A stretch of DNA of 64,000 nt from Winogradskyella sp. KYW1333. Lineage in GTDB: Bacteria; Bacteroidota; Bacteroidia; Flavobacteriales; Flavobacteriaceae. The notes under the pieces are model-generated. The model was not told the DNA's origin, made no database searches, and was given only the letters and a program-made list of their open reading frames with translations. Every line of letters starts with the position of its first letter. The stretch's first letter is position 1. The translations under genes were made by a program, and so were the position numbers. Below, piece by piece: positions 1 through 9,435 of this stretch. The DNA is taken from NCBI RefSeq assembly GCF_003335675.1, contig NZ_QPHL01000013.1:124001-188000 (forward strand), read 5' to 3'.

Positions 1-1054
<1,054 letters not shown>

Positions 1055-1330
1055 TTAAACAATTGCCAAGATGTCACTCTCGCGCATCATTAAATAGTCT
1101 TTGCCTTCTAATTTAAGTTCGGTTCCTCCATACTTTCCATATAATACAGTGTCACCAACCTTAACAGTTAAAGGTTCGTCTTTTTTGCCGTTTCCAACGG
1201 CAACTACAGTTCCCTTTTGCGGCTTTTCTTTTGCATTATCAGGAATAATAATACCAGAAGCTGTAGTTGTTTCAGCTTCCATTGGTTCTACAAGAACTCG
1301 GTCTGCTAAAGGTTTAATGTTTAAGCCCAT
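1055..1330 (-). CDS. groS: Co-chaperonin GroES, 10 kDa
   Basis: Heptameric lid of the GroEL chamber, acting in the cytoplasm. The 91-residue product has the normal length of the family. It begins with the conserved [12 protein letters not shown] strand and carries the mobile loop (residues about 20-32, [11 protein letters not shown]) that contacts GroEL, the GTVVAVG strand and the closing segment [28 protein letters not shown]. It is first in the groES-groEL operon; a Bacteroidota-type promoter lies 53-84 bp upstream of the ATG. No CIRCE-like inverted repeat was recognised in the leader. Confidence 0.97.
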   Translation of the reverse strand: MGLNIKPLADRVLVEPMEAETTTASGIIIPDNAKEKPQKGTVVAVGNGKKDEPLTVKVGDTVLYGKYGGTELKLEGKDYLMMRESDILAIV

Positions 1331-1382
1331 TCTATTTAAGTTTTTATTAATTAATTATTGTTTTAATGCTAAATAACCGTTC

Positions 1383-1414
1383 GAAAATTATGCCAAGACA
1401 ATTAGACTGACAAA
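1383..1414 (-). promoter_or_regulatory. Predicted promoter of groES-groEL
   Basis: On the minus strand TTTG (1411-1414) is followed after 20 bp by TAATTTTC (1383-1390), close to the Bacteroidota consensus TTTG/TAnnTTTG. It sits between the secG terminator and the groES start. Prediction from sequence only. Confidence 0.5.
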
Positions 1415-1420
1415 CTTACA

Positions 1421-1454
1421 GTAATAAAAAAGCCAGCTCATTGAGCTGGCTTTT
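1421..1454 (-). terminator. Rho-independent terminator of the miaB-lptE-secG operon
   Basis: A perfect 13-bp inverted repeat (arms 1428-1440 and 1442-1454, GC-rich centre GCCAGCTCA/TGAGCTGGC) is followed on the minus strand by a T-rich tract. It lies just after the secG stop codon and before the groES promoter. Confidence 0.85.
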
Positions 1455-1471
1455 GTTTTCTTATAGTTGCA

Positions 1472-1822
1472 TTACTCGTTGGTAGTGTCACTACCACCAG
1501 AAGTATCATCAGTTGTTGGTGTTGTATTCAATGGAGGAAGTGTAGTATCTTCCGTTGTGTCTAACGCTTTAGACTCCACAGTTGTATTAGACTCCATAGT
1601 TAAGTTTGAAGCTAAAATTAGTACAATTAATGCTGTCGCCAAAAACCAAGTACTTTTATCTAGAAAGTCTCCTGTTTTCTTAACACCACCTAATTGTTGT
1701 GTGCCACCACCTCCAAAAGAAGAGGATAGGCCGCCTCCTTTAGGATTCTGTACCATAATTACTACAACGAGTAGAAACGCTACGATTACGATTAGTACTA
1801 GAAATATTGTAAATGCACTCAT
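1472..1822 (-). CDS. secG: Preprotein translocase subunit SecG
   Basis: Auxiliary inner-membrane subunit of SecYEG that speeds SecA-driven export. The 116 residues contain the two expected membrane helices (about 3-24 and 58-77) joined by the loop with VQNPKGGGLSSSFGGGG and the FLDKSTWFLA entry to helix 2, all typical of SecG. The acidic Thr/Asp/Ser-rich tail after residue 80 is longer than in E. coli but common in this phylum. It is the last gene of the leftward operon, 1 bp after the upstream gene, with a strong terminator behind it. Confidence 0.93.
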   Translation of the reverse strand: MSAFTIFLVLIVIVAFLLVVVIMVQNPKGGGLSSSFGGGGTQQLGGVKKTGDFLDKSTWFLATALIVLILASNLTMESNTTVESKALDTTEDTTLPPLNTTPTTDDTSGGSDTTNE

Positions 1823-1823
1823 T

Positions 1824-2747
1824 TTATATATTATTATCCTTTAATTCTACTATTAATTTTATTTGGTCTGCAAAGAAACTACTTTTTTCTGGATATTTCA
1901 AACTTAAAATCTTGTAAGATTGAATGGCTTTATTATAGTTTTTCTGCTCCAAATATATCCTTGCTAAAGTTTCTGTCATTAAACTATCAGAGATATCTTT
2001 ATCATTATTAATCAATTTTGGTTTTGGTTGATAATGTGCAACTGGTTTTATCTTTGGATTGTCGCTTATAAATTTATCTATTATATCTAACTTGTTTTGA
2101 ATGGGAGATTTGTCCTTTATTTCAATTTGAGGTTGTTGCTCCTCATAGGATCTTACAATTGGCTTGAAACTTGTAATTTTTAACCATTCAGCAAATGAAT
2201 GACTTTCGGTTTTGTCAAACTCTAAAGGTTTTCCAATATTCAGTTTGTCATCAGGTTTAATATTCTTAACATCAACTGATATAATTGAATCTTCAATTTT
2301 CGGAACTTCTTCTTCAATAATTCTTTCAGGTTTCTCCCTTGCTTTAAATAATTGAGGGTCTAAAACACCTTCCGTTGCTTTTATATGCTCCTTTAAAGCA
2401 TCGTCTATTGTAACACTTTTATTTACTGAAATATCATCTACTTCCTTTACGCTTATCGACTTAATATACTCGGTAGTTTGCTTTATCTGTTGGGAAATTT
2501 CATTTTGATTAAAAGTCTCGGAAGTGATATAATCAAATAGCACACTTCTATCTGTTGTATGTGCAGCTGTGACTTTAAGTGTATTGTTGTATTTGTAGCT
2601 ATCTTTTTGCTTGAGTCCTCTTAAATAAAGTGCATGTAAAGGTTGAAAGTATGGATATTGTTTAATCTTTTTTGCAAGCGCTTCTGTTTGAGAGCTGGTA
2701 ATTGCTTCAGGATGTTGTAATAAATATGTAAGGTCTTGAAGTTGCAT
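1824..2747 (-). CDS. Conserved hypothetical protein with C-terminal TPR-like helices
   Basis: A 307-residue protein without signal peptide or membrane segment. The N-terminus (LTYLLQHPEAITSSQTEALAKKIKQYPYFQPLHALYLRGLK) and the C-terminus (ETLARIYLEQKNYNKAIQSYKILSLKYPEKSSFFADQIKLI) look helical, the latter matching a single tetratricopeptide unit; the middle, about 85-235, is charged and low in complexity. Genes of this kind are often seen between lptE and secG in flavobacteria, but I know of no assigned function. Spacing is 3 bp to lptE and 1 bp to secG, so it is co-transcribed. A role as scaffold near the envelope machinery is only inference. Confidence 0.8.
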   Translation of the reverse strand: MQLQDLTYLLQHPEAITSSQTEALAKKIKQYPYFQPLHALYLRGLKQKDSYKYNNTLKVTAAHTTDRSVLFDYITSETFNQNEISQQIKQTTEYIKSISVKEVDDISVNKSVTIDDALKEHIKATEGVLDPQLFKAREKPERIIEEEVPKIEDSIISVDVKNIKPDDKLNIGKPLEFDKTESHSFAEWLKITSFKPIVRSYEEQQPQIEIKDKSPIQNKLDIIDKFISDNPKIKPVAHYQPKPKLINNDKDISDSLMTETLARIYLEQKNYNKAIQSYKILSLKYPEKSSFFADQIKLIVELKDNNI

Positions 2748-2750
2748 ATA

Positions 2751-3251
2751 TTACCAATTGGCTAATGATGTATTAAATATATCTTGTGTTATTCTTTCAA
2801 AAAGTACTTCATGGGCCTCACTCTTTACACTTGATAACTGAACCTCAGCAGGATAATCAAAAAAGAATGTGAAGCGTTGCTCAAAATCTTTTTCTTCATC
2901 TAAACTATTAAAGTATCTCACATTAACTGCCATGGTAAGTCTGTTCTGTGCTGCAGTATTTTGAGCAGTGGCCGTCATGGGAGCGATTCTATACTCAGTA
3001 ATCTCACCTTCAAAAATCAAATCACCATTATCTGTCACTAAATTTAAATTGGTCTGATTTTGAACAAGGTCTTGTAATGCATTTGTAAAATCAATATCTA
3101 ACCCAGGCTCAATTAGTTGTGCGTTATTTTGAAAGAAATTTACTTGAAAGGTTTTTGCATTTCCGGTATCGGCTCCAGTAAATGAATAAATACCACAACT
3201 TGTCACTGAAATAATGAGTCCTAAAACAATAATTAACTTTAAATCTTTCAT
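2751..3251 (-). CDS. lptE: LPS assembly lipoprotein LptE
   Basis: Outer-membrane lipoprotein expected to plug the LptD barrel that places LPS in the outer leaflet. The 166-residue product opens with a short leader ending in the lipobox VTSCGIYSF (Cys 19), and the CGIYSFTG start with the following NFFQNNA and LIFEGEITEYRI strands matches the Bacteroidota LptE-like family. It lies within the leftward operon and abuts a possibly broken small gene upstream by 0 bp. The assignment rests on the lipobox, length and context, since LptE is poorly conserved. Confidence 0.85.
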   Translation of the reverse strand: MKDLKLIIVLGLIISVTSCGIYSFTGADTGNAKTFQVNFFQNNAQLIEPGLDIDFTNALQDLVQNQTNLNLVTDNGDLIFEGEITEYRIAPMTATAQNTAAQNRLTMAVNVRYFNSLDEEKDFEQRFTFFFDYPAEVQLSSVKSEAHEVLFERITQDIFNTSLANW

Positions 3252-3450
3252 TTAATATGCGTTTGGTCGTTTCATTGTATTAAAGGCATAAATGTAACCT
3301 GCATTGTCCGCAAAATCAAAATCAACATTGATTAATCGATACCCTTGATAATGTTTTTTCATTAATTAAGTCTTCAGCTTCCTTTCTTATCGCTTCAGAA
3401 CTGTTTGGTCTAAACGACTTTCTAATCATAAATATTTCTACTTCCTTCAT
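3252..3450 (-). pseudogene. Possible small gene split by a frameshift at an A6 run
   Basis: Two short frames fill the gap between the sigma-54 regulator and lptE. The first starts with ATG at 3450 and reads 42 codons (begins MKEVEIFMIRKSFRPNS) before TGA at 3322-3324. The second starts with ATG at 3362 in another frame, reads 36 codons (begins MKKHYQGYRL) and stops exactly before the lptE ATG. They overlap at a run of six A; one-base slippage or correction there would join them into a protein of about 67 residues. Either a decayed gene, two tiny overlapping genes, or a sequencing error. I recognise no family. Confidence 0.4.
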
Positions 3451-3459
3451 AATTTTTTC

Positions 3460-4731
3460 TTAAAGATCGTATTGCTTTATTTTTCTGTAAAGGGTTCGTT
3501 CACTAATGCCTAGCTCCGCAGCTGCTAGCTTACGCTTCCCGTTATGACGTTCTAAAGATTTTTTAATCAATTCTAATTCTTTATCATGCAATGAAAGTGT
3601 TTCTTCCTCTTCAATTTCTTCAGCAAAATGATATTTATCCTCTACTTCCAAGGTTTTATTCTCAATGGTCTCAGTATGTTCTGGTATTGATAGCACTTCG
3701 AGATCATCAACTACAGTGTTCGTTTTTATAGGGTCTTGATCATCCTCACCATATATTTTTTGGATAAGATGTTCATGCTCTTTTTGAACATCAGAAACAC
3801 TACCTTTCTTCATCAGTTCCATTGTGAGCTTTTTAAGGTCATTAAGGTCACTTTTCATATCAAATAAAACCTTGTATAAAATCTCGCGTTCACTACTAAA
3901 ATCACTTTCAGGTTTTGTAGTGCTTATAACTGCTGGTAAATTATTTCCGGCATTAGGTAAATATTGTTTTAAAGTTGTACTATTTATGGTTCTGTTTTGC
4001 TCTAAAACAGAGATTTGTTCAGCCACATTCCTCAATTGGCGGATATTTCCATTCCAACGGTATTTTAATAAAAGTCCTACGGCGTCATCCACGAGTTTAA
4101 CTGTGGGCATTTTATATTTTAAGGCAAAGTCGCTGGCAAACTTTCTGAACAACAAATGAATATCGTCTTTCCTTTCTCTCAGTGCAGGTAGATTAATCTC
4201 TACTGTACTTAATCTATAGTAAAGGTCTTCTCTAAATCTTTCTTTTTTAATGGCCTCAAACATATTAATATTAGTAGCGGCCACAATCCTAACATTTGTT
4301 TTCTGAACTTTACTCGATCCTACTTTAATAAATTCACCATTTTCTAAAACACGTAATAGGCGAACCTGAGTGGTAAGAGGTAATTCACCAACTTCATCTA
4401 AAAAAATTGTACCACCATCTGCAACCTCAAAATAACCTGAACGGGTTTGAGTAGCACCAGTAAAAGCGCCTTTTTCATGTCCAAATAATTCACTATCAAT
4501 TGTACCTTCTGGTATAGCACCACAGTTTACAGCAATATATTTCCCATGTTTTCGGTGTGATAATTGATGAATAATTTTTGGAACACTTTCTTTACCTACA
4601 CCACTTTCACCAGTAACCAAAACTGAAATATCGGTTGGTGCAACCTGAATGGCCTTCTCTAAGGCACGATTAAGTTTGGGATCATTGCCTATTATCCCAA
4701 AGCGTTGTTTTATGGCTTGAACAGATTCCAT
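3460..4731 (-). CDS. Sigma-54-dependent transcriptional activator (AAA+ and Fis HTH), no sensor domain
   Basis: Remodels sigma-54 RNA polymerase holoenzyme using ATP. The 423-residue protein starts directly with the AAA+ domain: Walker A GESGVGKE (41-48), the sigma-54 contact loop GAFTGA (88-93), Walker B GGTIFLDEVGE (about 105-115), and the arginine-finger region YYRLSTVEINLPALRER. A charged linker (about 270-380) leads to a Fis-type helix-turn-helix at the end (ERHNGKRKLAAAELGISERTLYRKIKQYDL, shown in part). There is no receiver, GAF or PAS domain in front, so activity must be set in another way. It is 2 bp downstream of miaB and is a member of the miaB-lptE-secG operon; its own targets cannot be read from the window. 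Confidence 0.92.
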   Translation of the reverse strand: MESVQAIKQRFGIIGNDPKLNRALEKAIQVAPTDISVLVTGESGVGKESVPKIIHQLSHRKHGKYIAVNCGAIPEGTIDSELFGHEKGAFTGATQTRSGYFEVADGGTIFLDEVGELPLTTQVRLLRVLENGEFIKVGSSKVQKTNVRIVAATNINMFEAIKKERFREDLYYRLSTVEINLPALRERKDDIHLLFRKFASDFALKYKMPTVKLVDDAVGLLLKYRWNGNIRQLRNVAEQISVLEQNRTINSTTLKQYLPNAGNNLPAVISTTKPESDFSSEREILYKVLFDMKSDLNDLKKLTMELMKKGSVSDVQKEHEHLIQKIYGEDDQDPIKTNTVVDDLEVLSIPEHTETIENKTLEVEDKYHFAEEIEEEETLSLHDKELELIKKSLERHNGKRKLAAAELGISERTLYRKIKQYDL

Positions 4732-4733
4732 TG

Positions 4734-6179
4734 TTAGTTGTTTTGTGAATAATTCACAGCTTGACCAATCAGTGTTGCGCTTGTGCAGTCATTAATTTTT
4801 ACATTTACAAACTCACCAACTTTATAGTGCTCTTTAGGAAAAACAACAACTGTGTTTTGACTATTTCTTCCGGACCAATGTTGGTCAGATCGTTTTGATT
4901 CTTTTTCTATTAAGATTTCTTCAATTTTTCCTACATGCTTCTGTGTTCTCATAAGACTATGCTTTTGTTGAAGCTGAATAATTTCATTTAAGCGTCTTTT
5001 CTTTACATCCTCAGGTATGTCATCCTCTAATTTTCTTGCTGCAAGAGTTCCTGGACGTTCAGAATAGGCAAACATAAACCCAAAATCATACTTAACATAT
5101 TCCATTAGGCTTAACGTGTCCTGATGATCTTTTTCAGTTTCAGTTGGGAATCCAGAAATCATATCTTGGGATATAGCACAATCAGGAATGAGTCTTTTAA
5201 TATTATCAATCAACTCAAAATATTCTTGACGCGTATGCAGGCGGTTCATGGCTTTTAATATCCTATCACTTCCACTTTGTACAGGTAGGTGAATATAATT
5301 GCAGATATTCTCGAATTTAGCCATCGTTTCAATAACATCTAGAGTCATATCTTGAGGGTTAGATGTAGAAAATCTAAATCGCATTTTTGCTTGTGCTTTA
5401 GCGCATAGTTCTAACAGATTAGAAAAATTTACAGCTGTTGCTCTTTGGAAATCTGAAGCTTTTTCAAAATCCTTTTTCAAACCACCACCATACCATAGGT
5501 AGCTGTCCACATTTTGTCCTAATAAAGTAACTTCTCTATATCCTTTAGACCATAAATCGTTTATTTCTTCTATAATGCTCTGAGGGTCTCTACTACGTTC
5601 TCTACCTCTCGTAAAAGGAACTACACAAAATGTACACATGTTATCACATCCTCGAGTAATTGATACAAAAGCAGTTACACCATTAGAGTTTAGTCTTACG
5701 GGAGAAATGTCGCCATATGTTTCTTCTTTAGATAGAATAACATTAATAGCATCTCGTCCTTCATCCACTTCCGCAAGTAAATTGGGTAAATCTTTATAGG
5801 CATCTGGTCCAACAACAAGATCAACAATTTTCTCCTCTTCTAGGAATTTACTTTTTAGTCGTTCTGCCATACAACCTAAAACACCAACCTTCATGTTAGG
5901 GTTAATACGTTTTACAGCATTGTATTTTTCCAAACGCTTTCTGACCGTTTGTTCTGCTTTATCACGAATAGAGCAAGTATTTACAAGAACCAAATCTGCC
6001 TCTTCTAATTGTTGTGTGGTATTAAAACCTTGGTCACTTAATATTGAAGCAACGATTTCGCTGTCACTAAAATTCATTTGACAACCATAACTTTCAATAA
6101 AAAGCTTCTTTGAGTTGCCCTCTTTAGTATCTAGAATCAAGGCTTCTCCCTGTTTGTTCTCGTCTATAGTCTTTTCCAT
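4734..6179 (-). CDS. miaB: tRNA-2-methylthio-N6-dimethylallyladenosine synthase MiaB
   Basis: Radical-SAM methylthiotransferase that converts i6A37 to ms2i6A37 in tRNAs reading UNN codons. The 481 residues show the UPF0004 domain with its three cluster cysteines ([33 protein letters not shown]), then the radical-SAM motif CDNMCTFC (CxxxCxxC) with [11 protein letters not shown], and a C-terminal TRAM domain ending near the terminus. Length and order fit MiaB rather than RimO or MtaB. It is the first gene of the leftward operon, with a promoter 37-68 bp upstream. Confidence 0.96.
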   Translation of the reverse strand: MEKTIDENKQGEALILDTKEGNSKKLFIESYGCQMNFSDSEIVASILSDQGFNTTQQLEEADLVLVNTCSIRDKAEQTVRKRLEKYNAVKRINPNMKVGVLGCMAERLKSKFLEEEKIVDLVVGPDAYKDLPNLLAEVDEGRDAINVILSKEETYGDISPVRLNSNGVTAFVSITRGCDNMCTFCVVPFTRGRERSRDPQSIIEEINDLWSKGYREVTLLGQNVDSYLWYGGGLKKDFEKASDFQRATAVNFSNLLELCAKAQAKMRFRFSTSNPQDMTLDVIETMAKFENICNYIHLPVQSGSDRILKAMNRLHTRQEYFELIDNIKRLIPDCAISQDMISGFPTETEKDHQDTLSLMEYVKYDFGFMFAYSERPGTLAARKLEDDIPEDVKKRRLNEIIQLQQKHSLMRTQKHVGKIEEILIEKESKRSDQHWSGRNSQNTVVVFPKEHYKVGEFVNVKINDCTSATLIGQAVNYSQNN

Positions 6180-6215
6180 CTTTAATAATGAATTCTATTG
6201 CATTCAATAAGTATG

Positions 6216-6247
6216 CAAAGATAGGATTAATTTACAGAATATGACAA
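6216..6247 (-). promoter_or_regulatory. Predicted promoter of the miaB operon
   Basis: On the minus strand TTG (6245-6247) is followed after 21 bp by TATCTTTG (6216-6223), an exact TAnnTTTG box, 36 bp before the miaB start. The same octamer TATCTTTG recurs before two other leftward genes in this window. Confidence 0.6.
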
Positions 6248-6373
6248 TCTGGCAGTTTAATAAAAATTTAATTTAACATTTAAATGCGCAACCAATTAAT
6301 GTATTTTTAATCTTATAATTAAAGATTAAAAAAGAGGTATACCATACTTTTAAAGTGTATTGTTTTTTGCATT

Positions 6374-6772
6374 TTGTTTTTAAATACAACATGTGACGAC
6401 GATGTTGTTGAAGTTCCAAAAACAGAGTGTGATCAATTCGCTATAGCAGATAATAGTTTATATCAAGGTGCCCAATCTGATTTTTATCAAATAGTTAGTG
6501 CCGAGGTAGTGGAAGACTGTCTAAACTTTGAAGTTTCGGCTAGTGGTTGTAGTGGAGATACATGGGATTTTTTGTTATTAGCATCTGAAGACGTTATGGA
6601 GTCGTTTCCTGTTCAAAGGAATATAACATTGATATTAGTTAACCAGGAAGCGTGTCTCGCGATATTTACAAAAGAAGTATCTTTTGATTTATCTGATCTT
6701 CAGGTTGAAGGTGAAGATGAAATTACATTTAATCTTGAAGATTATGAGGATTCTATTTCTTATACCTATTAA
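6374..6772 (+). CDS. Small predicted lipoprotein, unknown function, unclear start codon
   Basis: The frame encodes an acidic protein of about 130 residues after a Cys in FLNTTCDDDVVEVPKTEC. The first standard start in frame is a TTG at 6374, but this would cut off most of the leader. The open frame reaches back to 6323 and encodes KKRYTILLKCIVFCILFLNTTC, an excellent lipoprotein signal peptide, yet holds no ATG or GTG. The real start is therefore a rare codon (TTA 6326, ATA 6344 or ATT 6359), or the start was lost by mutation. The mature part has Cys pairs (CLNFEVSASGCSG) and an acidic end. A terminator follows. No family recognised. Confidence 0.6.
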   Translation: MFLNTTCDDDVVEVPKTECDQFAIADNSLYQGAQSDFYQIVSAEVVEDCLNFEVSASGCSGDTWDFLLLASEDVMESFPVQRNITLILVNQEACLAIFTKEVSFDLSDLQVEGEDEITFNLEDYEDSISYTY

Positions 6773-6796
6773 TTATAATTAAATTAACATACTTAA

Positions 6797-6830
6797 ATTA
6801 AGCCTTACTAAAAGTAAGGCTTAATTGTTT
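6797..6830 (+). terminator. Rho-independent terminator after the small lipoprotein gene
   Basis: Arms of 12 bp (6797-6808, 6814-6825; ATTAAGCCTTAC/GTAAGGCTTAAT) with a 5-nt loop and a short T-rich tail. It separates the lipoprotein gene from topA. Confidence 0.75.
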
Positions 6831-6884
6831 GTAATTCGTTCAAAATATGCTCTTTTGAGGGGTTCAAAAAATCACAAATTAGGA

Positions 6885-6911
6885 TTGTAAATTTATTTTC
6901 ATATACATTTG
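6885..6911 (+). promoter_or_regulatory. Predicted promoter of topA
   Basis: TTG (6885-6887) and TACATTTG (6904-6911) with 16 bp between them; the ATG of topA is 20 bp further on. The -7 box is an exact match to TAnnTTTG. Confidence 0.5.
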
Positions 6912-6931
6912 TAACCTCAAAAAAACGAAGA

Positions 6932-9430
6932 ATGCCAAAGAATTTAGTAATAGTTGAGTCGCCAGCAAAGGCTAAAACCATAGAAAAATTTCTCGGAAAG
7001 GATTATAAGGTCGAGTCTAGTTTCGGACATATTGCAGATCTTCCTTCTAAGGAACTTGGTGTTGATGTAGAAGGTGATTTTAAACCTAAATATCAAGTCT
7101 CAAAGGATAAAAAAGATGTTGTTAAAAAATTAAAAGATTTAGCAAAAAAAGCTGAACTAGTGTGGTTGGCTAGTGATGAAGATAGAGAAGGAGAGGCGAT
7201 TGCATGGCATTTAGCAGAAACATTAGCACTAGATAATGAGAAAACTAGGCGTATTGTATTTTCAGAGATTACAAAAAAGGCAATAAATAAAGCAATTGAA
7301 AATCCACGTAGTATTGATTACAATCTTGTTGATGCGCAGCAAGCGCGACGTGTATTGGATAGAATTGTAGGATATGAATTATCACCTGTTTTATGGCGTA
7401 AGGTTAAAGGGGGATTATCCGCAGGAAGAGTGCAATCTGTTGCAGTTAGATTAATTGTTGAGCGTGAGCGTGATATTCAGCAATTTAATCCTCAGGCATC
7501 GTATCGTGTAGATGCTGAATTTATAACAGCAGATGGTTCTAGTTTTAGAGCAAAATTACCTAAAAACTTTACTTCTAAAACTGAAGCAGAAGACTTTTTG
7601 AATAAGAATTTGGGGGCATCTTACAGGGTTTCTGATCTTGAAAAGAAACCAGTTAAAAAATCACCTGCTCCTCCATTCACAACTTCAACGCTACAACAAG
7701 AAGCTGCTAGAAAACTTGGTTTTTCGGTGAGCAGGACTATGAGTAATGCGCAACGGTTATATGAAGCTGGTTTAATTACCTATATGAGAACAGATAGTGT
7801 TAATTTATCAAATGAGGCTAAACAAGGGGCTGAAGAAGCCATTGTAACTTCTTTTGGGACACAATATAGTAAGCCAAGAAATTACAAAGGGAAATCTAAA
7901 GGTGCGCAAGAGGCTCATGAAGCCATTAGACCAACAAATTTTGCTAATCATAATGTAAATGCAGAACGTGATCAATCGCGTCTTTATGATTTAATTTGGA
8001 AACGTGCTATTGCATCGCAAATGAGTGAGGCAAGATTAGAGCGTACCAATGTTAAAATAAAAGTAGATTCATCACAAACTGTGAATGAACAGTTTGTTGC
8101 TAATGGAGAGATGATAACATTTGATGGTTTCCTCAAAGTTTACTTGGAAGGTAGTGATGATGAGAATGTGGAACAATCTGGTTTACTGCCAGAATTGAAA
8201 GTTGCTGATAGCTTAGCCAATAAGTTTATTACAGCCACTCAAAGATTTACAAGACCTCCTGCAAGATATACGGAGGCATCATTAGTAAAAAAATTAGAAG
8301 AATTAGGTATTGGGCGTCCCTCGACTTATGCACCAACAATTTCTACAATTCAGAATAGAAATTATGTAGAAAAGGGCAGTGTAGATGGCGCTGAACGCTC
8401 TTACACTCAACTCATTTTAGAGACAAATAGTATTAAAGAAAAGAACTTGTCAGAACGCGTAGGTTCTGATAAAGGTAAGTTAGTGCCAACTGATATTGGT
8501 ACAATAGTAACTGATTTTCTTGTAAATCATTTTGAGTCTATTCTTGACTATAATTTTACTGCTAAGGTAGAAGAGAGTTTTGATGATATAGCAGAAGGTA
8601 AAGAGAACTGGAGAGAAATGATGAAGGATTTCTACAAAGGGTTTCACCCACAAGTAGAAGATGTTAGTGAGAATGCAGAGCGCGAATCAGGAGAAAGAAT
8701 TTTGGGTGAAGATCCAAAAACTGGTCGTCAAGTAAGTGTAAGGCTAGGGAGGTTTGGGCCGATGGTTCAAATAGGAACGTCAGAAGATGAGGAAAAGCCT
8801 CAATTTGCGAGTTTAGGGCCAGACCAACAATTAAGTTCAATCACCTTTGAAGAGGCAATGAGCCTTTTTCAACTTCCAAAAGCTCTGGGACATTATAAGG
8901 ATGAAGAAGTAGAAGTGAACAATGGACGATTTGGGCCTTATGTGCGTTTTGGTAAAAAGTTTGTGTCTTTGCCAAAAGGAGTAGATCCATTAAGTGTAGA
9001 ATTAGACGAAGCAATTACTTATATAAAAGAAAAGGAAAAAGCTGACGCACCTATACATATGTATCAAGGATTGGATGTTACAAAAGGTAAGGGGAGATTT
9101 GGGCCATTTATTAAATGGAATAACATGTTTATAAATGTTAATAAAAAATATGATTGGGATAATCTATCTGAAGAAGACATCGTAACTTTGATCGAGGATA
9201 AAATCCAAAAGGAAAAAGACAAGCTTATTCATGTATGGGAGACTGAAGGTATCCGAGTTGAAAAAGCTAGATGGGGAAGGCATAACGTAATAAAAGGTAA
9301 GCAAAAAGTTGAGCTAGCAAAAACGGTTGATGTGAGTAAAATGACTCTCGAGGAAGCCAAAGCACTACTTGAAAAGAATGCTCCTAAAAAGAAAAGAACC
9401 ACGAAAAAAACAACAGCTAAAAAGAAATAG
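6932..9430 (+). CDS. topA: DNA topoisomerase I (type IA)
   Basis: Relaxes negative supercoils through a 5'-phosphotyrosine intermediate. The 832-residue protein has the TOPRIM domain first (NLVIVESPAKAKTIEKFLG, then the acidic DEDREGEAIAWHL near 83-95), the central strand-passing domains with the active-site tyrosine in GLITYMRTDSVNLS (about residue 290) and the GIGRPSTYAPTISTI segment. Instead of C4 zinc ribbons, the C-terminal part holds repeats of the type GRFGPYVRFGKKFVSLP, GRFGPFIKWNNMFI and ARWGRHNVIKGK, as is usual in Bacteroidota, and ends in a lysine-rich tail. It has its own promoter; the next gene starts 5 bp downstream, so the two are probably co-transcribed. Confidence 0.96.
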   Translation: MPKNLVIVESPAKAKTIEKFLGKDYKVESSFGHIADLPSKELGVDVEGDFKPKYQVSKDKKDVVKKLKDLAKKAELVWLASDEDREGEAIAWHLAETLALDNEKTRRIVFSEITKKAINKAIENPRSIDYNLVDAQQARRVLDRIVGYELSPVLWRKVKGGLSAGRVQSVAVRLIVERERDIQQFNPQASYRVDAEFITADGSSFRAKLPKNFTSKTEAEDFLNKNLGASYRVSDLEKKPVKKSPAPPFTTSTLQQEAARKLGFSVSRTMSNAQRLYEAGLITYMRTDSVNLSNEAKQGAEEAIVTSFGTQYSKPRNYKGKSKGAQEAHEAIRPTNFANHNVNAERDQSRLYDLIWKRAIASQMSEARLERTNVKIKVDSSQTVNEQFVANGEMITFDGFLKVYLEGSDDENVEQSGLLPELKVADSLANKFITATQRFTRPPARYTEASLVKKLEELGIGRPSTYAPTISTIQNRNYVEKGSVDGAERSYTQLILETNSIKEKNLSERVGSDKGKLVPTDIGTIVTDFLVNHFESILDYNFTAKVEESFDDIAEGKENWREMMKDFYKGFHPQVEDVSENAERESGERILGEDPKTGRQVSVRLGRFGPMVQIGTSEDEEKPQFASLGPDQQLSSITFEEAMSLFQLPKALGHYKDEEVEVNNGRFGPYVRFGKKFVSLPKGVDPLSVELDEAITYIKEKEKADAPIHMYQGLDVTKGKGRFGPFIKWNNMFINVNKKYDWDNLSEEDIVTLIEDKIQKEKDKLIHVWETEGIRVEKARWGRHNVIKGKQKVELAKTVDVSKMTLEEAKALLEKNAPKKKRTTKKTTAKKK

Positions 9431-9435
9431 TTTAA

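Noticed and set aside
1467-1844. Plus-strand frame over secG
   Set aside because: Antisense shadow of secG with low-complexity translation; the SecG frame has the expected helices and motifs.
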